Of a DNA stretch of 64,000 nt, positions 30,917-43,368 are shown one piece after another (position 1 is the first letter of the stretch; every line of letters begins with the position of its first letter). Source of the stretch: Bretschneidera sinensis (lineage: Eukaryota > Streptophyta > Magnoliopsida > Brassicales > Akaniaceae); contig CM043699.1 of NCBI GenBank assembly GCA_023935145.1, positions 131,014,536 to 131,078,535 on the forward strand, read 5' to 3'. The notes under the pieces are model-generated. The model saw nothing but the letters and a program-made list of their open reading frames with translations, was not told the DNA's origin and did not search any database. The position numbers and the translations under genes were made by a program.

Positions 30917-32679
30917 GCAGTTGGGTTGGGCAGCCTCTATAAAGCAGCATGATCATAAGGAGGTTGTCACGAGTGGGTGACAGATTTTCATTAAGAGATC
31001 AGTTTTCTATATAGATGTTTCATGGCTTAACTGGAGCCAATTTTACCCTTAATTGACATTCTTCCAACCAGGATTTCAAATGAAATTGGGATTGCATCCT
31101 TAAGTGAAAGTAAACATGATCATATCATAGGATTGTAGTAATTCAACTCGTAAGATTATATACTTCTGTGGAGAAAAATGCTTCATGCTTATTTCCTGCT
31201 TTGATCTCAAATAATATTTTCCATTTCCACAAGTGCTTCCTCCAATTCATTACTGTTACCATTTTTTCCAGCAGATCAATATGGAAGTTTTTGAGTTAAT
31301 CCTCTATTAAATATTTATCTTCCAATCTTCATAAAATATTCCATGTATTTTTTTTTTTATTCAGTTAGATAATCCTTCTTGCCCTAATTGACCTTCGTTT
31401 ACTAGAGCAAAAATGTCGTGAGAACTTGAGGATTCCAACTTTTATGGTGCCCGACGACAACACTCGGTGAATCGTAAATATGTCAGGCCTTTTGAGGCAT
31501 GTAAAATTTTCCACTCAACCGTTTTGTAAAGTTTCAAAAATGACTTATGTTTCCAAAAAAAATATAAGTTAGGCAAAACACTTAAAATAAACAATTTCTA
31601 AGAAAAATCCAAAGCTAAAAATACAGAGTTTAAAAAGTTGAATTTGTTTCACGCGTAGAAACTTCACATTTGTTTTACTAAAAGCTAAACAATTTGTAGT
31701 TAAAACTGTTTTAACCCTTTTGACAACCAAAAATTAAAACTAGTAGCTAAACCAAACAGTACCCACTCCTGAATCTCTCTGTAACCATGTCTTGGATTCT
31801 AACTTTACCTGCCTGGATGTTTTTAGCAACGTGATAATCTCTACCATCTCTTCAATTGATGTGAAGAAACTATCAACAAGCCTGCATCAATGAAATTTGG
31901 TTAGATGGATAGGGCACCTAAATGATGGCCCAAAGACATTGATCTTGCCGAATGCAGATCAGTCAAAGACCATAAAGACAGACTATCAAAATTTCAAAGC
32001 CTATCTACTGCATTAATGCAGTTTGTTATACTGGAGATGGACAAGTTCAAGTCTCAAGAGTTGGCTAGATCTGTTGACCAGCTTCTATCTATTTATGGGC
32101 ATGTGTTGGCACAACTTATTATTTATTTGCCAGCTAATTGGCTTTCTTAATTACTACACCCAAAAAAACAGAATAGTTATATGAGTAGCTAATTTCCTAT
32201 TTGTTATAGTCATAACAAAGGTTCCAATGATGAAAATAGCATATATAAATAGTACTAATATTTAACCAAATTTTGAGTACCATTAGAAACCATGGAAGAT
32301 ATTTAACATATTTGTTAGAATTAAATGGCTAAATGAAATCTCATAATACTTGATAAAAGAATTTTTGGAGCTAATTAACATGTCATGGTAGCCTTTTTTC
32401 TTGGATGAATGAAGAAATTTATAAAACCAAAAACAAACCAGAGTCAACTGCTACAAGCAAAACAAGCTGAGCCTCAGACCAAGTTCTAATACTGGCAGCC
32501 TTAAGCTTAAGATGTGCACCAAGACGTCCATGCAATTACCATGCAACTTGCAAGTCTTCTTTTGACTTAGTTTCCCATTTAATGTTCCCGTCCATCCCCC
32601 AACAGTCCAATGGGTCACACCAACATGCATCTATTAATGAATGTTTAGTAGAGCAGTGAAGGGGCTAATGGGTAAGGCC
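30917..32679. other. Intergenic stretch between SKS and GRP
   Basis: AT-rich DNA without a coding frame I can support. A T-run lies near 31350-31358. I see no RNA gene or complete transposon. Confidence 0.5.
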
Positions 32680-32688
32680 TATTTAAAG
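32680..32688 (+). promoter_or_regulatory. TATA box of the glycine-rich protein gene
   Basis: TATTTAAAG lies 77 bases upstream of the preferred start codon at 32757, a normal distance for a short 5' UTR. Confidence 0.5.
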
Positions 32689-32756
32689 ACAATTTTTAAG
32701 CAAAGAAGAGCAAGCTAAGTGATTTGAGTGTTTTCCTCTACTCGACAACAAAAGGA

Positions 32757-33764
32757 ATGGCTGTCTCTTCAAAATGGTTTTCTTTCTTTCTTTTCCTCTA
32801 CATTGTCCTCCATTTGAGTGCTATCACTCTTGGTGATGACAAGGTTGACAAAACAAGATTCCATGATGATGATGATTGTCAATGGGGTCGACGAAATTGT
32901 GGTGGTCGGTTTGGTGGTCGTGGGCCTCGTTTTGGTGGGAGAGGACCAAGAGGTGGCGGCATCGGTGGTGGCGGAGGAGGAGGGTTTGGTGGAGGGGGAG
33001 GCAGTGGTGTTGGAGGCGGTTCAGGTAAAGGTGGAGGCTTTGGAGCTGGTGGTGGTGGTGGTGGTGGTGCAGGTGGCGGTGCTGGAGGAGGTGTAGGTGG
33101 TGGTGGTGGCTTTGGTGGCGGAGGTGGTGTTGGTGGTGGCTCTAGTCATGGTGGAGGTTTCGGAGTAGGAGGAGGTGTAGGTGGTGGAGCTGGAGGTGTT
33201 GGTGCGGGTGGTGGGGGCGGTGGTGGTGGTGGTGGTGGAGGAGGGGTTGGTGGTGGTTCAGGACATGGTGGGGGTTTTGGAGCTGGAGGTGGTGTAGGTG
33301 GAGGTGGTGCAGGAGGAGGTGGAGGTGGCGGTGGTGGTGGAGGCGGTGGTGTAGGAGGAGGATCTGGCCATGGTGGTTGATTTGGTGCAGGTGGTGGGAT
33401 AGGAGGTGGAGCTGGTGGAGGCATTGGTGGTGGAGGTGGAGCTGGAGGTGGTGGCGGTGTTGGTGGAGGGTCGGGTCATGGTGGTGGTTTTGGTGCAGGT
33501 GGTGGGATAGGAGGTGGAGCTGGTGGAGGCATTGGTGGTGGAGGTGGAGCTGGAGGTGGTGGTGTTGGTGGAGGGTCAGGCCATGGTGGTGGTTTTGGTG
33601 CAGGTGGGGGTGGGGGTGTCGGAGGCTGAGGTGGTGCTGGTGGTGGTCATGGAGCTGGTAGTGGTGGAGGATTTGGTATTGGAATTGGGATAGGAATTGG
33701 TGTTGGAGGTGGTCGTGGATCAGGTAGTGGTTCTGGCAGCGGTGGTGGTGGTGGCATGCCGTGA
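32757..33764 (+). pseudogene. Glycine-rich cell-wall-type protein (GRP) gene with two in-frame stops
   Basis: The start at 32757 gives a clean signal peptide, MAVSSKWFSFFLFLYIVLHL then SAITLGDD; an upstream in-frame ATG at 32724 is less likely. A short charged segment (KVDKTRFHDDDDCQWGRRNC) is followed by Arg/Gly repeats and then almost pure Gly with Phe, Val, Ala and Ser-His-Gly spacers, in repeats of about 35-40 residues (GGGSGHGGGFGAGGGVGGG). TGA codons at 33378 and 33627 replace Gly codons. The same frame then continues to FGIGIGIGIGVGGG and ends GGGGMP-TGA at 33762. The total would be 335 codons. Such proteins are secreted structural wall proteins. Truncation at 33378 could still give a 207-residue GRP. 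Confidence 0.85.
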
Positions 33765-34239
33765 AAGCGTTTTGTCTCAAAGTATAACATGGCATCTGGA
33801 TTTATGCTAGACTACAAGAAATCAATGTCATTAATAGATTGAAAGTGTGAAACATTATTGTAATGCAAGTTCTTTTTGGTGTTGTTGCAACATGGCAAGA
33901 TATGGTCACTCAATAACCTGATTTGTCTATTGTATTCTAAATGATGAAATTCAAAAACCAAAATTCAGACAAATATTTTACAGTCTCTACTATCAACTAG
34001 TTTTTTTAGCCTAAGAAAAAGATGATGACAACTAAGGGTTTGAAGACCAAATCTCCATAAGAGAATAGTTTCATTTTCTATTCCATCTTCAGAAAACCAA
34101 TACAGTGACAGCATTAGAGAAGTGGTAGTAGTGTTTTTATATTCCATCTCACAATAGGATTTATATATGCTCCATCTACCCTACAACTGCTAACTGATAT
34201 CTTAGACTGTGTACTCTATGAGCTATAGCATAATTGAGA
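33765..34239. other. Downstream flank of GRP
   Basis: AT-rich, probably the 3' UTR of the GRP gene and spacer. There is no supported gene. Confidence 0.4.
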
Positions 34240-35100
34240 AATAAAAAGAATATAATTCACATACCTGAAATTCTAAAAAGCGCTGGATCATTTAGTTCCT
34301 TGCTCCATTGCTCCCAGATAAGCGCAAGCAGACGGAACATTTATAAGCACACTCTCATTAAGCTCCATTTTCTCTCTCATCATCTCCTGAAAAAGCTCGA
34401 AGCCATCCTTGAGGCTGCTCTCTTTCATATACCCAATTATCATGACACTTCATGAAACCACATTCTTCTTCAGCATAACCTCAAACGCTTCACGCATGGC
34501 CCTAAAATCCCCACACTTCAAATACCCAACAACAGTGATATTCTATGACGCATTATCATAGACGGTCATTCCATCAAACACAAGCTCTGCAGACTTGGCA
34601 CACCCACAAGAGCCATACATTTGAACCAAGAAATTCAAAACAGACAGCTCACTTGCCAATCCTAACTTGCACAAGTGACAATGGATTGCCTTACCCAATT
34701 TAATCGACGGGATTTCGCAATTAACACGACTTGAGGAGTAAAGGAAAAGTTTGAAGATCGGAAAACACAACGCACGAATCAAGCAGATGGATATAGAACA
34801 CCATGGCATCAATTGGGTTTGGGCTAAAAGTTCAATTAAGCGCGTAGGAAAATGTTTGTCATGAAGACATCGGGTTTGCCGATATTAAAGAAGAGTCAGG
34901 GCGTAGGGGATGGTGCTTCGAGGGAAGAAGGCGGCGAGGGATAGGATTCGAGAGGCGACAGTTGGGAACCATGGTGGAGGTGATGAGTTTTGCTTTTGGA
35001 GTTGGAGTTTGGATGGAGAAGTGACGGTCAAAAAGTTGTGGTGGCTGTGGCCACCGGGGTTTGAACTTTGCAGGTAAATCAGAACGAGCTGGAGTCGGTT
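34240..35100 (-). pseudogene. PPR (pentatricopeptide repeat) protein gene fragment
   Basis: On the minus strand a basic, organelle-targeting-like N-terminus (near 35000-34870, frames mixed) is followed at 34812-34543 by GKAIHCHLCKLGLASELSVL and VQMYGSCGCAKSAELVFDGM, clear PPR repeats. The same protein goes on after stops as YLKCGDFRAMREAFEVMLKK, MIIGYMKESSLKDGFELFQE and SACAYLGAMEQG down to about 34270. PPR proteins bind RNA in mitochondria and plastids and usually have ten or more repeats. Only the first three or so are here, with at least three stops. The rest of the gene is absent. Confidence 0.8.
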
Positions 35101-35218
35101 CAATTTTTGACTCCTTTGTACCCTTCAAGAGCAAATTTTGAATATAATTTTTTTCAATTAAAATTCTTCAATTGAGTTTGAGCAAAGTTAATCAGTTTGA
35201 TAAAACTTAAGCATTTTA

Positions 35219-35725
35219 GGACATTTTTGGATAATAATTTTTTATTTTTAATTTTTAAAAACTGTTTTTAAAAATGAAAGCTGAAAACAGATTTATGATG
35301 TGAAGAAAACACGTTTAAATAATTGTAACTCAAAAACTATTTCAAAAATATAAAACAATAAATTATTGTTTGGATAATTTTATTTTGAAAACTGTTTTGA
35401 TACACTTTGTAATTTTTTTTGAGTTTTGAGTTTAAATTTAAAATCTATATTAATTTTACTTCTCATATTTACTAAATACTTAAAAACAATTAATATTATT
35501 TTATTTTCAAAATTTTAATATTTTTTATATACGAAGAATGAAACATAGAAGTGGATACTGATTTAAAAGTTATTTTTCGAAAATTATTTCAGAAAATACC
35601 AATTTGGAGTTTTCAGAAAAAAATTTTGAAAACTGGTTTTTTGAAAACTGTTTTCAAAAATTACATTTGAAAACTATTTGCCAAACATAGAAAACAGTTT
35701 TCGAAAACCAGAAACAAACATGCCC
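35219..35725. mobile_element. Tourist-like MITE (PIF/Harbinger type)
   Basis: The left end GGACATTTTTGG matches the inverted right end GGGCATGTTTGT at about 9 of 12 positions. Both ends are flanked by TTA (35216-35218 and 35726-35728), the 3-bp duplication typical of this superfamily. The interior is AT-rich with repeated GAAAACTGTTTT words and no ORF. Length is 507 bp. Confidence 0.6.
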
Positions 35726-35728
35726 TTA

Positions 35729-36498
35729 ATTTTTAAATTCATTAGTTTTAAGTCAAACAATAAATTCAATTCGTCTCGGCTTAGATTTGAATTAATATAT
35801 GAATATAATTATATTTATATTCACTGTAATATTTAATAAAAATAGTATAATCAATACAATGATGGATTTTGAGATTTTTAATATGATTATAAATATTTAT
35901 TATTTAAATAAGCATATGTATGGTTTTAATTATTTATCTTTTAAACAAATAATTATATTCATAAATTGATATTTTAGCTTTGATACAATGTGATTTATTT
36001 TAATAATTTCTTATTGAGGTATCTATTTGGTATCGAAACATTTATTAAATTAAATTAATTATAGAACACTTTTAATTTAATTTAAATATTAACTAACTTG
36101 AGAAAGATTAAACTCAAACTTGAGTTTAGGTTAATTCGCTCAAAAAGCTTATAAACCAAAGTCGAGCATAATTTTTTAAAAATCAACCCACTTCAAATTT
36201 ATTTAAATATTTCAAACAGTATGGAGCTTCACCACTGTCTCAACTCCTTCACAGCCCTAACTTACCTCATCTAATAATCTAATTTTAAGAGAGTAATTTT
36301 AAGAGAGTATTTTATTTGAAGGGTTTTATCACACCTCACGCCTTCAATTGATATAATTCTCACCTTACAGAGGCACTTTCCCACCGCTCAATCCACACAA
36401 CTCCAAAAGCTACTCTCACTCTTTCCCAGAACCCAGCCTTTGACTTGGACGTTAAAACCCTCTATCATCTCCTCTCTTCCAACAGAAATATCAAAACC
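35729..36498 (+). promoter_or_regulatory. AT-rich spacer, then promoter and 5' UTR of the RAD16-like gene
   Basis: The region to about 36200 is very AT-rich and featureless. From about 36230 the sequence becomes CT-rich (CTCACTCTTTCCCAGAACCC) and ends CAAAACCCTAAT, a typical plant 5' UTR. It joins directly to TTCTTTTTCAAATTTTG at 53402 once the nested elements are removed. Confidence 0.5.
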
Positions 36499-36503
36499 CT
36501 AAT

Positions 36504-36917
36504 TATTGAAATTTTGGGTTCATATATGTTATAACATTGTACATATAGATCCGTTATTTAATAAAAGACCCAATTAAATGATATAATTTTATGGGTCTCC
36601 AAAGTATCAAGGTTCTTTAATATGGGCCACCTTATGTGTATAAGCCTGATGTGGTATGAGTCTTTGTTAATGGACCAAAGACTCAATGCACATGTGTGAG
36701 GTAACTGAAAGGATTATGGTCCCTAAGGCATAGGGAAATAAAAAGACATCAGGGGAGGGTGTTTAACGTGTGTGTTAAATTTTATTGAAACACTCTCTCC
36801 TCTCTAACATTCAGTTTATTGGTTCCCATACCAAAGGTGGTTCTCCCTGTAGTCTTAGAAGATCAACTCAAGGAGGCTTGTTTGCAATGGATTCCGGTTT
36901 GTGTTTCTAACTCATCT

Positions 36918-36980
<63 letters not shown>

Positions 36981-37055
36981 TCTTGACAAGTTTAATATGA
37001 AACGATCTTGGTTGTATCATTGATGATTTGTGTATTAGTATCAAGATTTATAACA
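36504..37055 (+). repeat. Element B 5' LTR with TA microsatellite
   Basis: It starts TATTGAAATTTTGGG, against TGTTGGAATTTTGGG in the 3' copy, so the terminal TG has changed to TA. It ends GATTTATAACA. A pure TA run spans 36922-36977 (about 28 repeats), against about 6 repeats in the 3' LTR. Confidence 0.9.
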
Positions 37056-37057
37056 AT

Positions 37058-37069
37058 TGGTATCAGAGC
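37058..37069 (+). promoter_or_regulatory. Primer-binding site of B, Met-tRNA type
   Basis: TGGTATCAGAGC lies two bases after the 5' LTR end. Confidence 0.92.
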
Positions 37070-38266
37070 CTTTCATGTTAAATTGTTGAGATTCATATGA
37101 AAATTGAGTTTCTTGAATTTTCTCCCATAAAGCATATTTAGGGTAGAAATTTGTTTTGAAAAAATTGCTATAAATCCATGTTTGTTGATGAGATTGTATG
37201 ATTACTCTGTGAATTGCATCTCAAAATATGATTTTTTTTTAGTATAAAAATATTCAATTTTGGTGATTTTTGCGATTGGTTAAATTGCCGTTTATCGAAC
37301 CAGCGCTGTGGCGCTGGCTTTGGGTTTTGTTTTGTGGCTTAATGTGTAATGTCAAAATGATTTACACAGTTTTCACTTCTCTAAATATTTTGTGCATATA
37401 ACAAGTGGATTGGGTAGAAAAGTTAATAGTGATCGCATATTACTTTTAAATTTACATGTCAGAGTATCATTATGTGCATCTCCACATGTTCTGTGCAAGT
37501 TCTTGATCTTTCACTCATTACCTTTCAATTATAAAATGCATGAAAACTTAATAGTAGAGTGATTTAATAGCTGATGCAAACAAAATCATTTTGCTTAGCT
37601 AAAGGCCAAAAGCACAAAAGACAAAAGAATGATACAAATTGTAATTTGCAAGAAACAAATCAAAGATGCATTACTGATCTTCGGTTTCTATAGTAAATCG
37701 ACCGCTTGCCAATTGCAAACATAGCAATTTGGTATTCCCTTAGCGCCAACTATCTGTCCCTCGGGTAGATTGCTTGTGCCGCGGCGCCAATCAAGATAAA
37801 GGGCAACTTTTTTTTTTAAGGATTTTGTTCCGAATTTTATGTTTAATGTTTTTGATGAATGAATTGAAGTATTATGTTGCCAAAGCAATCTCTAATATGT
37901 AAATTTATTTATTTTAAGACATGTAAACATGCTATTAATATATAAAAATAATCAGCCCAAAGAAAGGTTATTTTTGTATTGTTAATAGATTAAAATAGTT
38001 GTGAATATGTGACAAATAAAGGTTGTCATGCGAATAATATATAGGTCCAAAAAAAGACACATTATTTGGCAGGTTGGGTTGTCATTATTCATGAACTATA
38101 TTTGAGATACCACTTACAAGTTGATATTTCTGTCCAAAGACTAAGTATTAATGTTGTGCTAGGTATCTTGTTATGGGCTCACATGCATGTGTATATGTAT
38201 ACAATTTTGTTTTGATTCATATATATATGAATTGTTACTAATTGTGAGCTTTTGTTCTTGTTTATA
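37070..38266 (+). other. Element B untranslated leader
   Basis: About 1.2 kb of AT-rich sequence between primer site and gag, with no supported ORF. The fragment GAACCAGCGCTGTGGCGCTGGC near 37300 is a short inverted repeat (CCAGCGC/GCGCTGG). Confidence 0.5.
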
Positions 38267-39150
38267 GCAACATCGATTTCTGCTAACATCAACAACATTC
38301 TCGTGCTTAACGGCACAAATTTCAAGAAGTGGCAAGATCATGTTATGATCTTGCTGGGGTGCATAGAATTAGATTATGCATTGAGGGTTGATCGCCCCAC
38401 ACCTTTGACCAGCGATAGTACCGCTGATCAAAAGGTTGTATATGAAAAGTGGGAGCGAATAAACCGCATGAGCCTAAAGATTATGAAGCACTCGATTCCG
38501 GATACCATCAGGGGTTCTATTCTTGATGAAAATGATGCTAATAAATTCCTCTCCCAAATAGCAGACCGATTCACCGCAAACGAAAAGGTCGAGACAAGCA
38601 CCATCTTGACTAAGCTTGTCTCAATGTGGTACAAGGGGAAAGGGAATATAAGAGAGTACATCATGGAGATGTCAAACCTTGTGACAAGACTAAAGGCATT
38701 CAAGCTGAAATTGCCAGAAGACATTCTGGTACACTTAGTCTTGATCTCTCTTCCTACACAATTCAATCCTTTCAAAATTAGTTACAATACTTAAAAAGAG
38801 AAATGGACTTTGAATGAGCTGATTGCTCAATGTGTCCAAGAGGAAGAGAGACTTAATCATGAAAATGTTGAAAGTGCTCATTTAGCATCAACTTATCAGG
38901 ACCCCAGTTCCAGTAAGAGAAGAAAAAGGAACATTAAAGGAAAGGAAACTGCAGGGTCTGAAAATTCACACCACAAGGGACAACAAAAACAAGATAAAGG
39001 TATAACTTGTTTCTTTTGCCACAAAGTTGGTAATGTGAAGAAAGACTGCACAAAATACGCCAAGTATGTGACCTGGTGTGAGAAGAAGGGTAAACTTCTA
39101 AACTTTGTTTGTTCAGAAGTTAATTTGGCCTTAGTACCTAAGAACACTTA
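38267..39150 (+). pseudogene. Element B gag
   Basis: The frame begins around SANINNILVLNGTNFKKWQD without a clear ATG at the expected place. The conserved copia gag core follows (IHxxFP replaced by ILDENDANKFLSQIADRF, then IREYIMEMSNLVTRLKAF). A TAA at about 38792 interrupts before KEKWTLNELIAQCVQEEERL. The zinc knuckle reads CFFCHKVGNVKKDC, with Asn in place of the usual His, so zinc binding is probably lost. Confidence 0.82.
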
Positions 39151-40800
39151 GTGGATAGATACAGGTGCAACTACTCACATAAGTGTTTCTATGCAGGGGT
39201 GCATAAGGAGCCGAACGCCAACTGATGCTGAAAGATTCATCTATGTAGGAAATGGTGAAAGAGCTCCCATGGAGGCAGTTTGTTTATTTAGATTACAATT
39301 GGAATCTGGTTGTAATTTGGATTTGGATGAGACTTTTTATGTACCATCTTTTAGATAGAATTTGGTTTCTATTTCATGTTTGGACAAATCAAGTTTTTCT
39401 TGTTCATTTGGAAATAGAAAGTTTAGTCTTTTTCAGAATTCAAATTTGTTTGGTACTGGTTCTTTAATTGATAATTTATATAAACTGGATATAATTGCCT
39501 CCAAAGAAAACGAATCCTTGCATTCCAGTAATGTTGGTATTAAGCGCAGATTAACAAATAAGAATTCATTAATGTTATGGCACAAGCATTTAGGACATTT
39601 TTCTAAACAAATGATTCAAAGACTTGTGTCAAAAAGAATTCTTGATCCCTTAAATTTGTCAAATTTTGAAGTCTGCATTGAGTGCATTAAGGGAAAATAA
39701 ACAAATGTTAAAAATGAAGGTGCTAATAGGAGTAATAGTGTCTTAGAATTGATACATACGGATATTTGTGGTCCGTTCCCTACAGCTTCTTGGAATGGAC
39801 AACAATATTTTATCACTTTCATAGATGACTACTCCAGGTATGGCTATCTTTATTTAATTCATGAGAAGTCTCAATCTATAGACGTGTTCAAGAATTTCAA
39901 AGCTGAAGTTGAAAATCAATTAGGCAAAAATATTAAGGCTGTCAAATCTGACCGTGGAGGTGAATACTATAGTAGATATGATGGATCAGGTGAACGTCTC
40001 GGACCCTTCGCCAAATTTTTTATGGAATGTGGGATCGTTCCTCAATACACCATGCCATGGACTCCTAGTCAAAATGGTGTAGTTGAGAGACGAAACTGAA
40101 CCTTAAAGGATATGGTAAGAAGTATGATTAGTCATTCTTCTTTGCCAGAATTGCTTTGGGGTGAAGCCATCAAGACTGCAGTTTACATCCTGAACAGAGT
40201 TTCAAGTAAAGCAGTAGCTAAAACCCCATACGAGTTATGGACAGGCAAAAAGCCTAACATTAGGCATTTGCATGTTTGGGGATGTCCAGCTGAGGCTCAG
40301 CCGTATAAGTCAAATGAGAAGAAGCTAGACTCAATGACCGTTAGTTGCTATTTTGTTGGATACTCTGAAAGATCAAGGGGTTTCAAATTTTATAATTCCT
40401 CTAACAGATCCTTTTTCGAAACGGGCAATGCTAAGTTCACTAAGGATGTTGAGTTTAGTGGGAGAGACCAACTCAGGCAAGTCAATTTTGAAAAGGAATG
40501 TGTTTACATTCCTGTTGTTGTAACTGAAAACGTTCAGGTATCCATACCTGATGTTATTCAAAATGCAAATCCGGAGATTCAAGGCGTTGATGACGAACCT
40601 GAATTGCCGGCTGCTCAAAATCAGGAACCGCCTGAGGTACCTCAACAACCTCAAGTGGAAGTGCCAAATAGATCCACTAGAGAAAGGAGAAACGCGATTT
40701 CGACTGATTATGTCGTGTATATCCAGGAACATGAGTTTGATATGGGTCTGAAAGATGATCTGACTTCTTTTAGTCAAGTCACACAATGTCCTAATTCTTA
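39151..40800 (+). pseudogene. Element B protease and integrase
   Basis: Protease has WIDTGATTHIS (D-T-G) directly after a TAG, which ends the gag frame. Integrase has HKHLGHF (zinc-binding His pair), a changed CIECIKGK, then ELIHTDICGPF, VKSDRGGEY and PSQNGVVERRN, giving the D, D, E residues. Stops follow at about 39357 (TAG), 39698 (TAA) and 40098 (TGA, right after VVERRN). The linker to RT continues to 40800 (TAA) with Pro/Gln-rich text. Confidence 0.85.
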
Positions 40801-42338
40801 AAAGTGGATTGAAGCCATGAAGGATGAGATCAAATCAATGGATGACAATGGTGTTTGGGACTTAGTAGAGTTGCCCAAAGGTGCGAAACCGATTGGTTGC
40901 AAATGGATATTTAAAACCAAACGAGATTCAAAAGGCAACATTGAAAGGTATAAGGCCCGCCTAGTCGCCAAAGATTTCACTCAAAATGAAGGCATTGATT
41001 ATAAAGAGACTTTTCGCCGGTTTCAACGAAAGATTCCTTTAGAATCATTATGGCACTTGTAGCTCACTATGATTTGGAGCTATATCAAATGGACATTAAA
41101 ATAGCGTTTCTCAATAGAAACATTGAAGAAACAATATACATGGTGCAACCGGAGAACTTTGAGTCCAAAGATTCAAAGTGTCTTGTATGCAAGCTTAAAA
41201 AGTCCATTTATGGCTTAAAACAAGCACCCGACAATGGTATCGAAAATTTGATCACGTGATTACATCCTTTGGATTTAAGAAAAACACAGTTGATCAGTGC
41301 ATATATTTCAAGTTCAGTGGGAGCAAATTTATTATCCTGGTGCTATATGTAGATGACATTCTACTGGCAAGCAGCAATATAGGCCTATTGCATAAAACCA
41401 AGAGATTTCTATCAAGTAAATTTGAAATGAAAGATCTTGGTGATGTGTCCTTTGTTTTGGGTATACAGATCCATAGAGATCGTTCCAGAGGTATACTTGA
41501 ACTGTCATAGAAGGCTTATATTGATAAAGTGCTACGTAGATTTAGCATGAGTGGTTGTGCACCAGGAAACACACTCGTGGCAAAGGGTGATAAGTTCAGT
41601 TTGCTCCAATGTCCGAAAAATGAACTTGAGAAGAAGGAAATGGAGAAATATCCCTATGCTTTGGCCGTTGGAAGTCTCATGTATGCACTAGTGTGTATAC
41701 AACCGGACATTGCGTACATTATTGGAATGCTAGGCAGATATTTGAGTAACCCGAGCGTGGATCATTGGAAAGCAATTAAACGGGTTATGAGATATCTACA
41801 GAGAACGAAGGATTATATGCTCACATATCGGAGATCGGATCTTTTGGAGATCGTTGGGTATTCAGACTCTGATTTTGCTGGGTGTCTCGATAGCAGGAGA
41901 TCCACTTCTAGCTATGTCTTTATGTTAGCTGGAGGAACTATATCATGGAAGAGTGTGAAACAGTCACTCATAGCTACTTCCACCATAGAGGCAGAGTTCA
42001 TAGCTTGCCATGAGGCATCAAATCAGGGAATATGGCTGCGAAATTTTATCACTGGGCTGTGCACGGTTGATGGTATTGATAGACCATTAACGATTTATTA
42101 TGATAATAAGGCTGCTGAGTTGTACTCCAAGAACAACTGAAGCTCATCGAGGTCAAAGCATATTGATATCAAGTTTCTAGTTGTCAAAGAGAGAGTTCAG
42201 AATTCTCAAGTGTCAATTGAGCATATCAATACAAACTCTATGATTGCGGATCCGCTTATTAAGGGTTTGCCACCTATAGTGTTTCATGAGCATGTTGCTC
42301 ACATGGGTGTTGTTCTTTTGGACCATATGGCCGTATAG
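40801..42338 (+). pseudogene. Element B reverse transcriptase and RNase H
   Basis: RT starts KWIEAMKDEIKSMDDNGVWD and passes ARLVAKDFTQNEGIDYKETF. Then come frame breaks near 41035 and 41240, and YVDDILLASS (YVDD at 41345-41356). RNase H has GYSDSDFAGC, STIEAEFIACHEA and IYYDNKAAELYSKN. A frame break at about 42138 precedes the final SKHIDIKF and the end HMGVVLLDHMAV-TAG at 42336. Confidence 0.87.
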
Positions 42339-42776
42339 TGGAAGTTTGTATTTAACCTTTTACTTTTGCTTAATTGACATGGTTATGTTGTTCTGAACAG
42401 ACTTTGGACTATGTATTTTTGATTACTCTATGATGACTTTCATTGCAGTTTTGCATTTAATGTTTGAAAGTATTTTATATGATTCTTTTGAGTCATATGG
42501 AAGACCGGTTGAAAATTGACATGTTTAAGATCACATTTCATGTAATTTCCATGCACCACATCCATACTAGATCTATGTCGTTAATTGTGTTAGTGTTGTG
42601 ACCATTGATGGGTCTTGTTACGATAAATGTGATAAGGGCCGCTTTGATCCTACATTGATATGGTTAATGGACCAGATTGTTGTTGGATATTTTGGTTTAG
42701 ATAGCACAAATGATCTCAATTTAGGTTATCTTCATGTGGAATATAAAGGATAACATATGTAACCCAAGTGGGAGAT
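42339..42776 (+). other. Element B 3' untranslated region with polypurine tract
   Basis: No ORF is seen. The tract AAGTGGGAGA lies at about 42765-42774 immediately before the 3' LTR. Confidence 0.7.
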
Positions 42777-43072
42777 TGTTGGAATTTTGGGTTCAGATAT
42801 GTTATAACATTGTACATGTAGACCTGTTATCTAATAAATGACCCAATTAAGTGATATAATTTAATGAGTCTCCAAAGTATCAAGGTTCTTTAGTATGGGC
42901 CACCTTATGTGTAGAAGCCCGATGTGATATGGGTCTTTGTTAATGGGTCAAAGACCCAATGCACATGTATGAGGTAACTGAAAGGGTTATGGTCCCTAAG
43001 GCACAGGGAAATAAAAAGACATCAGGGGAGGGTTTTTAAAGTGTGTGTTAAATTTTATTGAAACAGACAGTT
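42777..43072 (+). repeat. Element B 3' LTR, left part
   Basis: It starts TGTTGGAATTTTGGG and matches the 5' LTR up to TTGAAACAGACAGTT, where element C is inserted. Its last five bases, CAGTT, are the left copy of C's target duplication. Confidence 0.92.
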
Positions 43073-43368
43073 TGTTGACCCTCATCCGTATTTTAATGAT
43101 GACAAAACACAACTGTTATTATACTAACTAAGTGTAGTAAACAACAAAAGCGTTCAACCAAGGATCAAAGTTCAAGAACTCAAACCGAATCAAAGTATCA
43201 AGTGCAGACTGAAGAACTAGTATAGGTTTAAGGTTTTAGAACCAATGTAAGTCTCACTTATATACTGTAATAGCTTGTTCAATGGCTCGAACAAAAAAGG
43301 TTTTCTAAGCCGATCGTTTTAAAACAAACTTTTTAAATTAAAACAGAAAAACTGGGTTGGAAGACAAC

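Noticed and set aside
31456..31770. Possible second MITE ending ACCAAACAGTACCC
   Set aside because: Only one end resembles a Tourist terminus; I could not find the opposite end or a TTA/TAA duplication.
33142..33795. Long minus-strand ORFs rich in His/Leu or Pro opposite the glycine-rich gene
   Set aside because: They mirror the GGN repeat on the other strand, have no start context or family features, and the plus strand has signal peptide and promoter.
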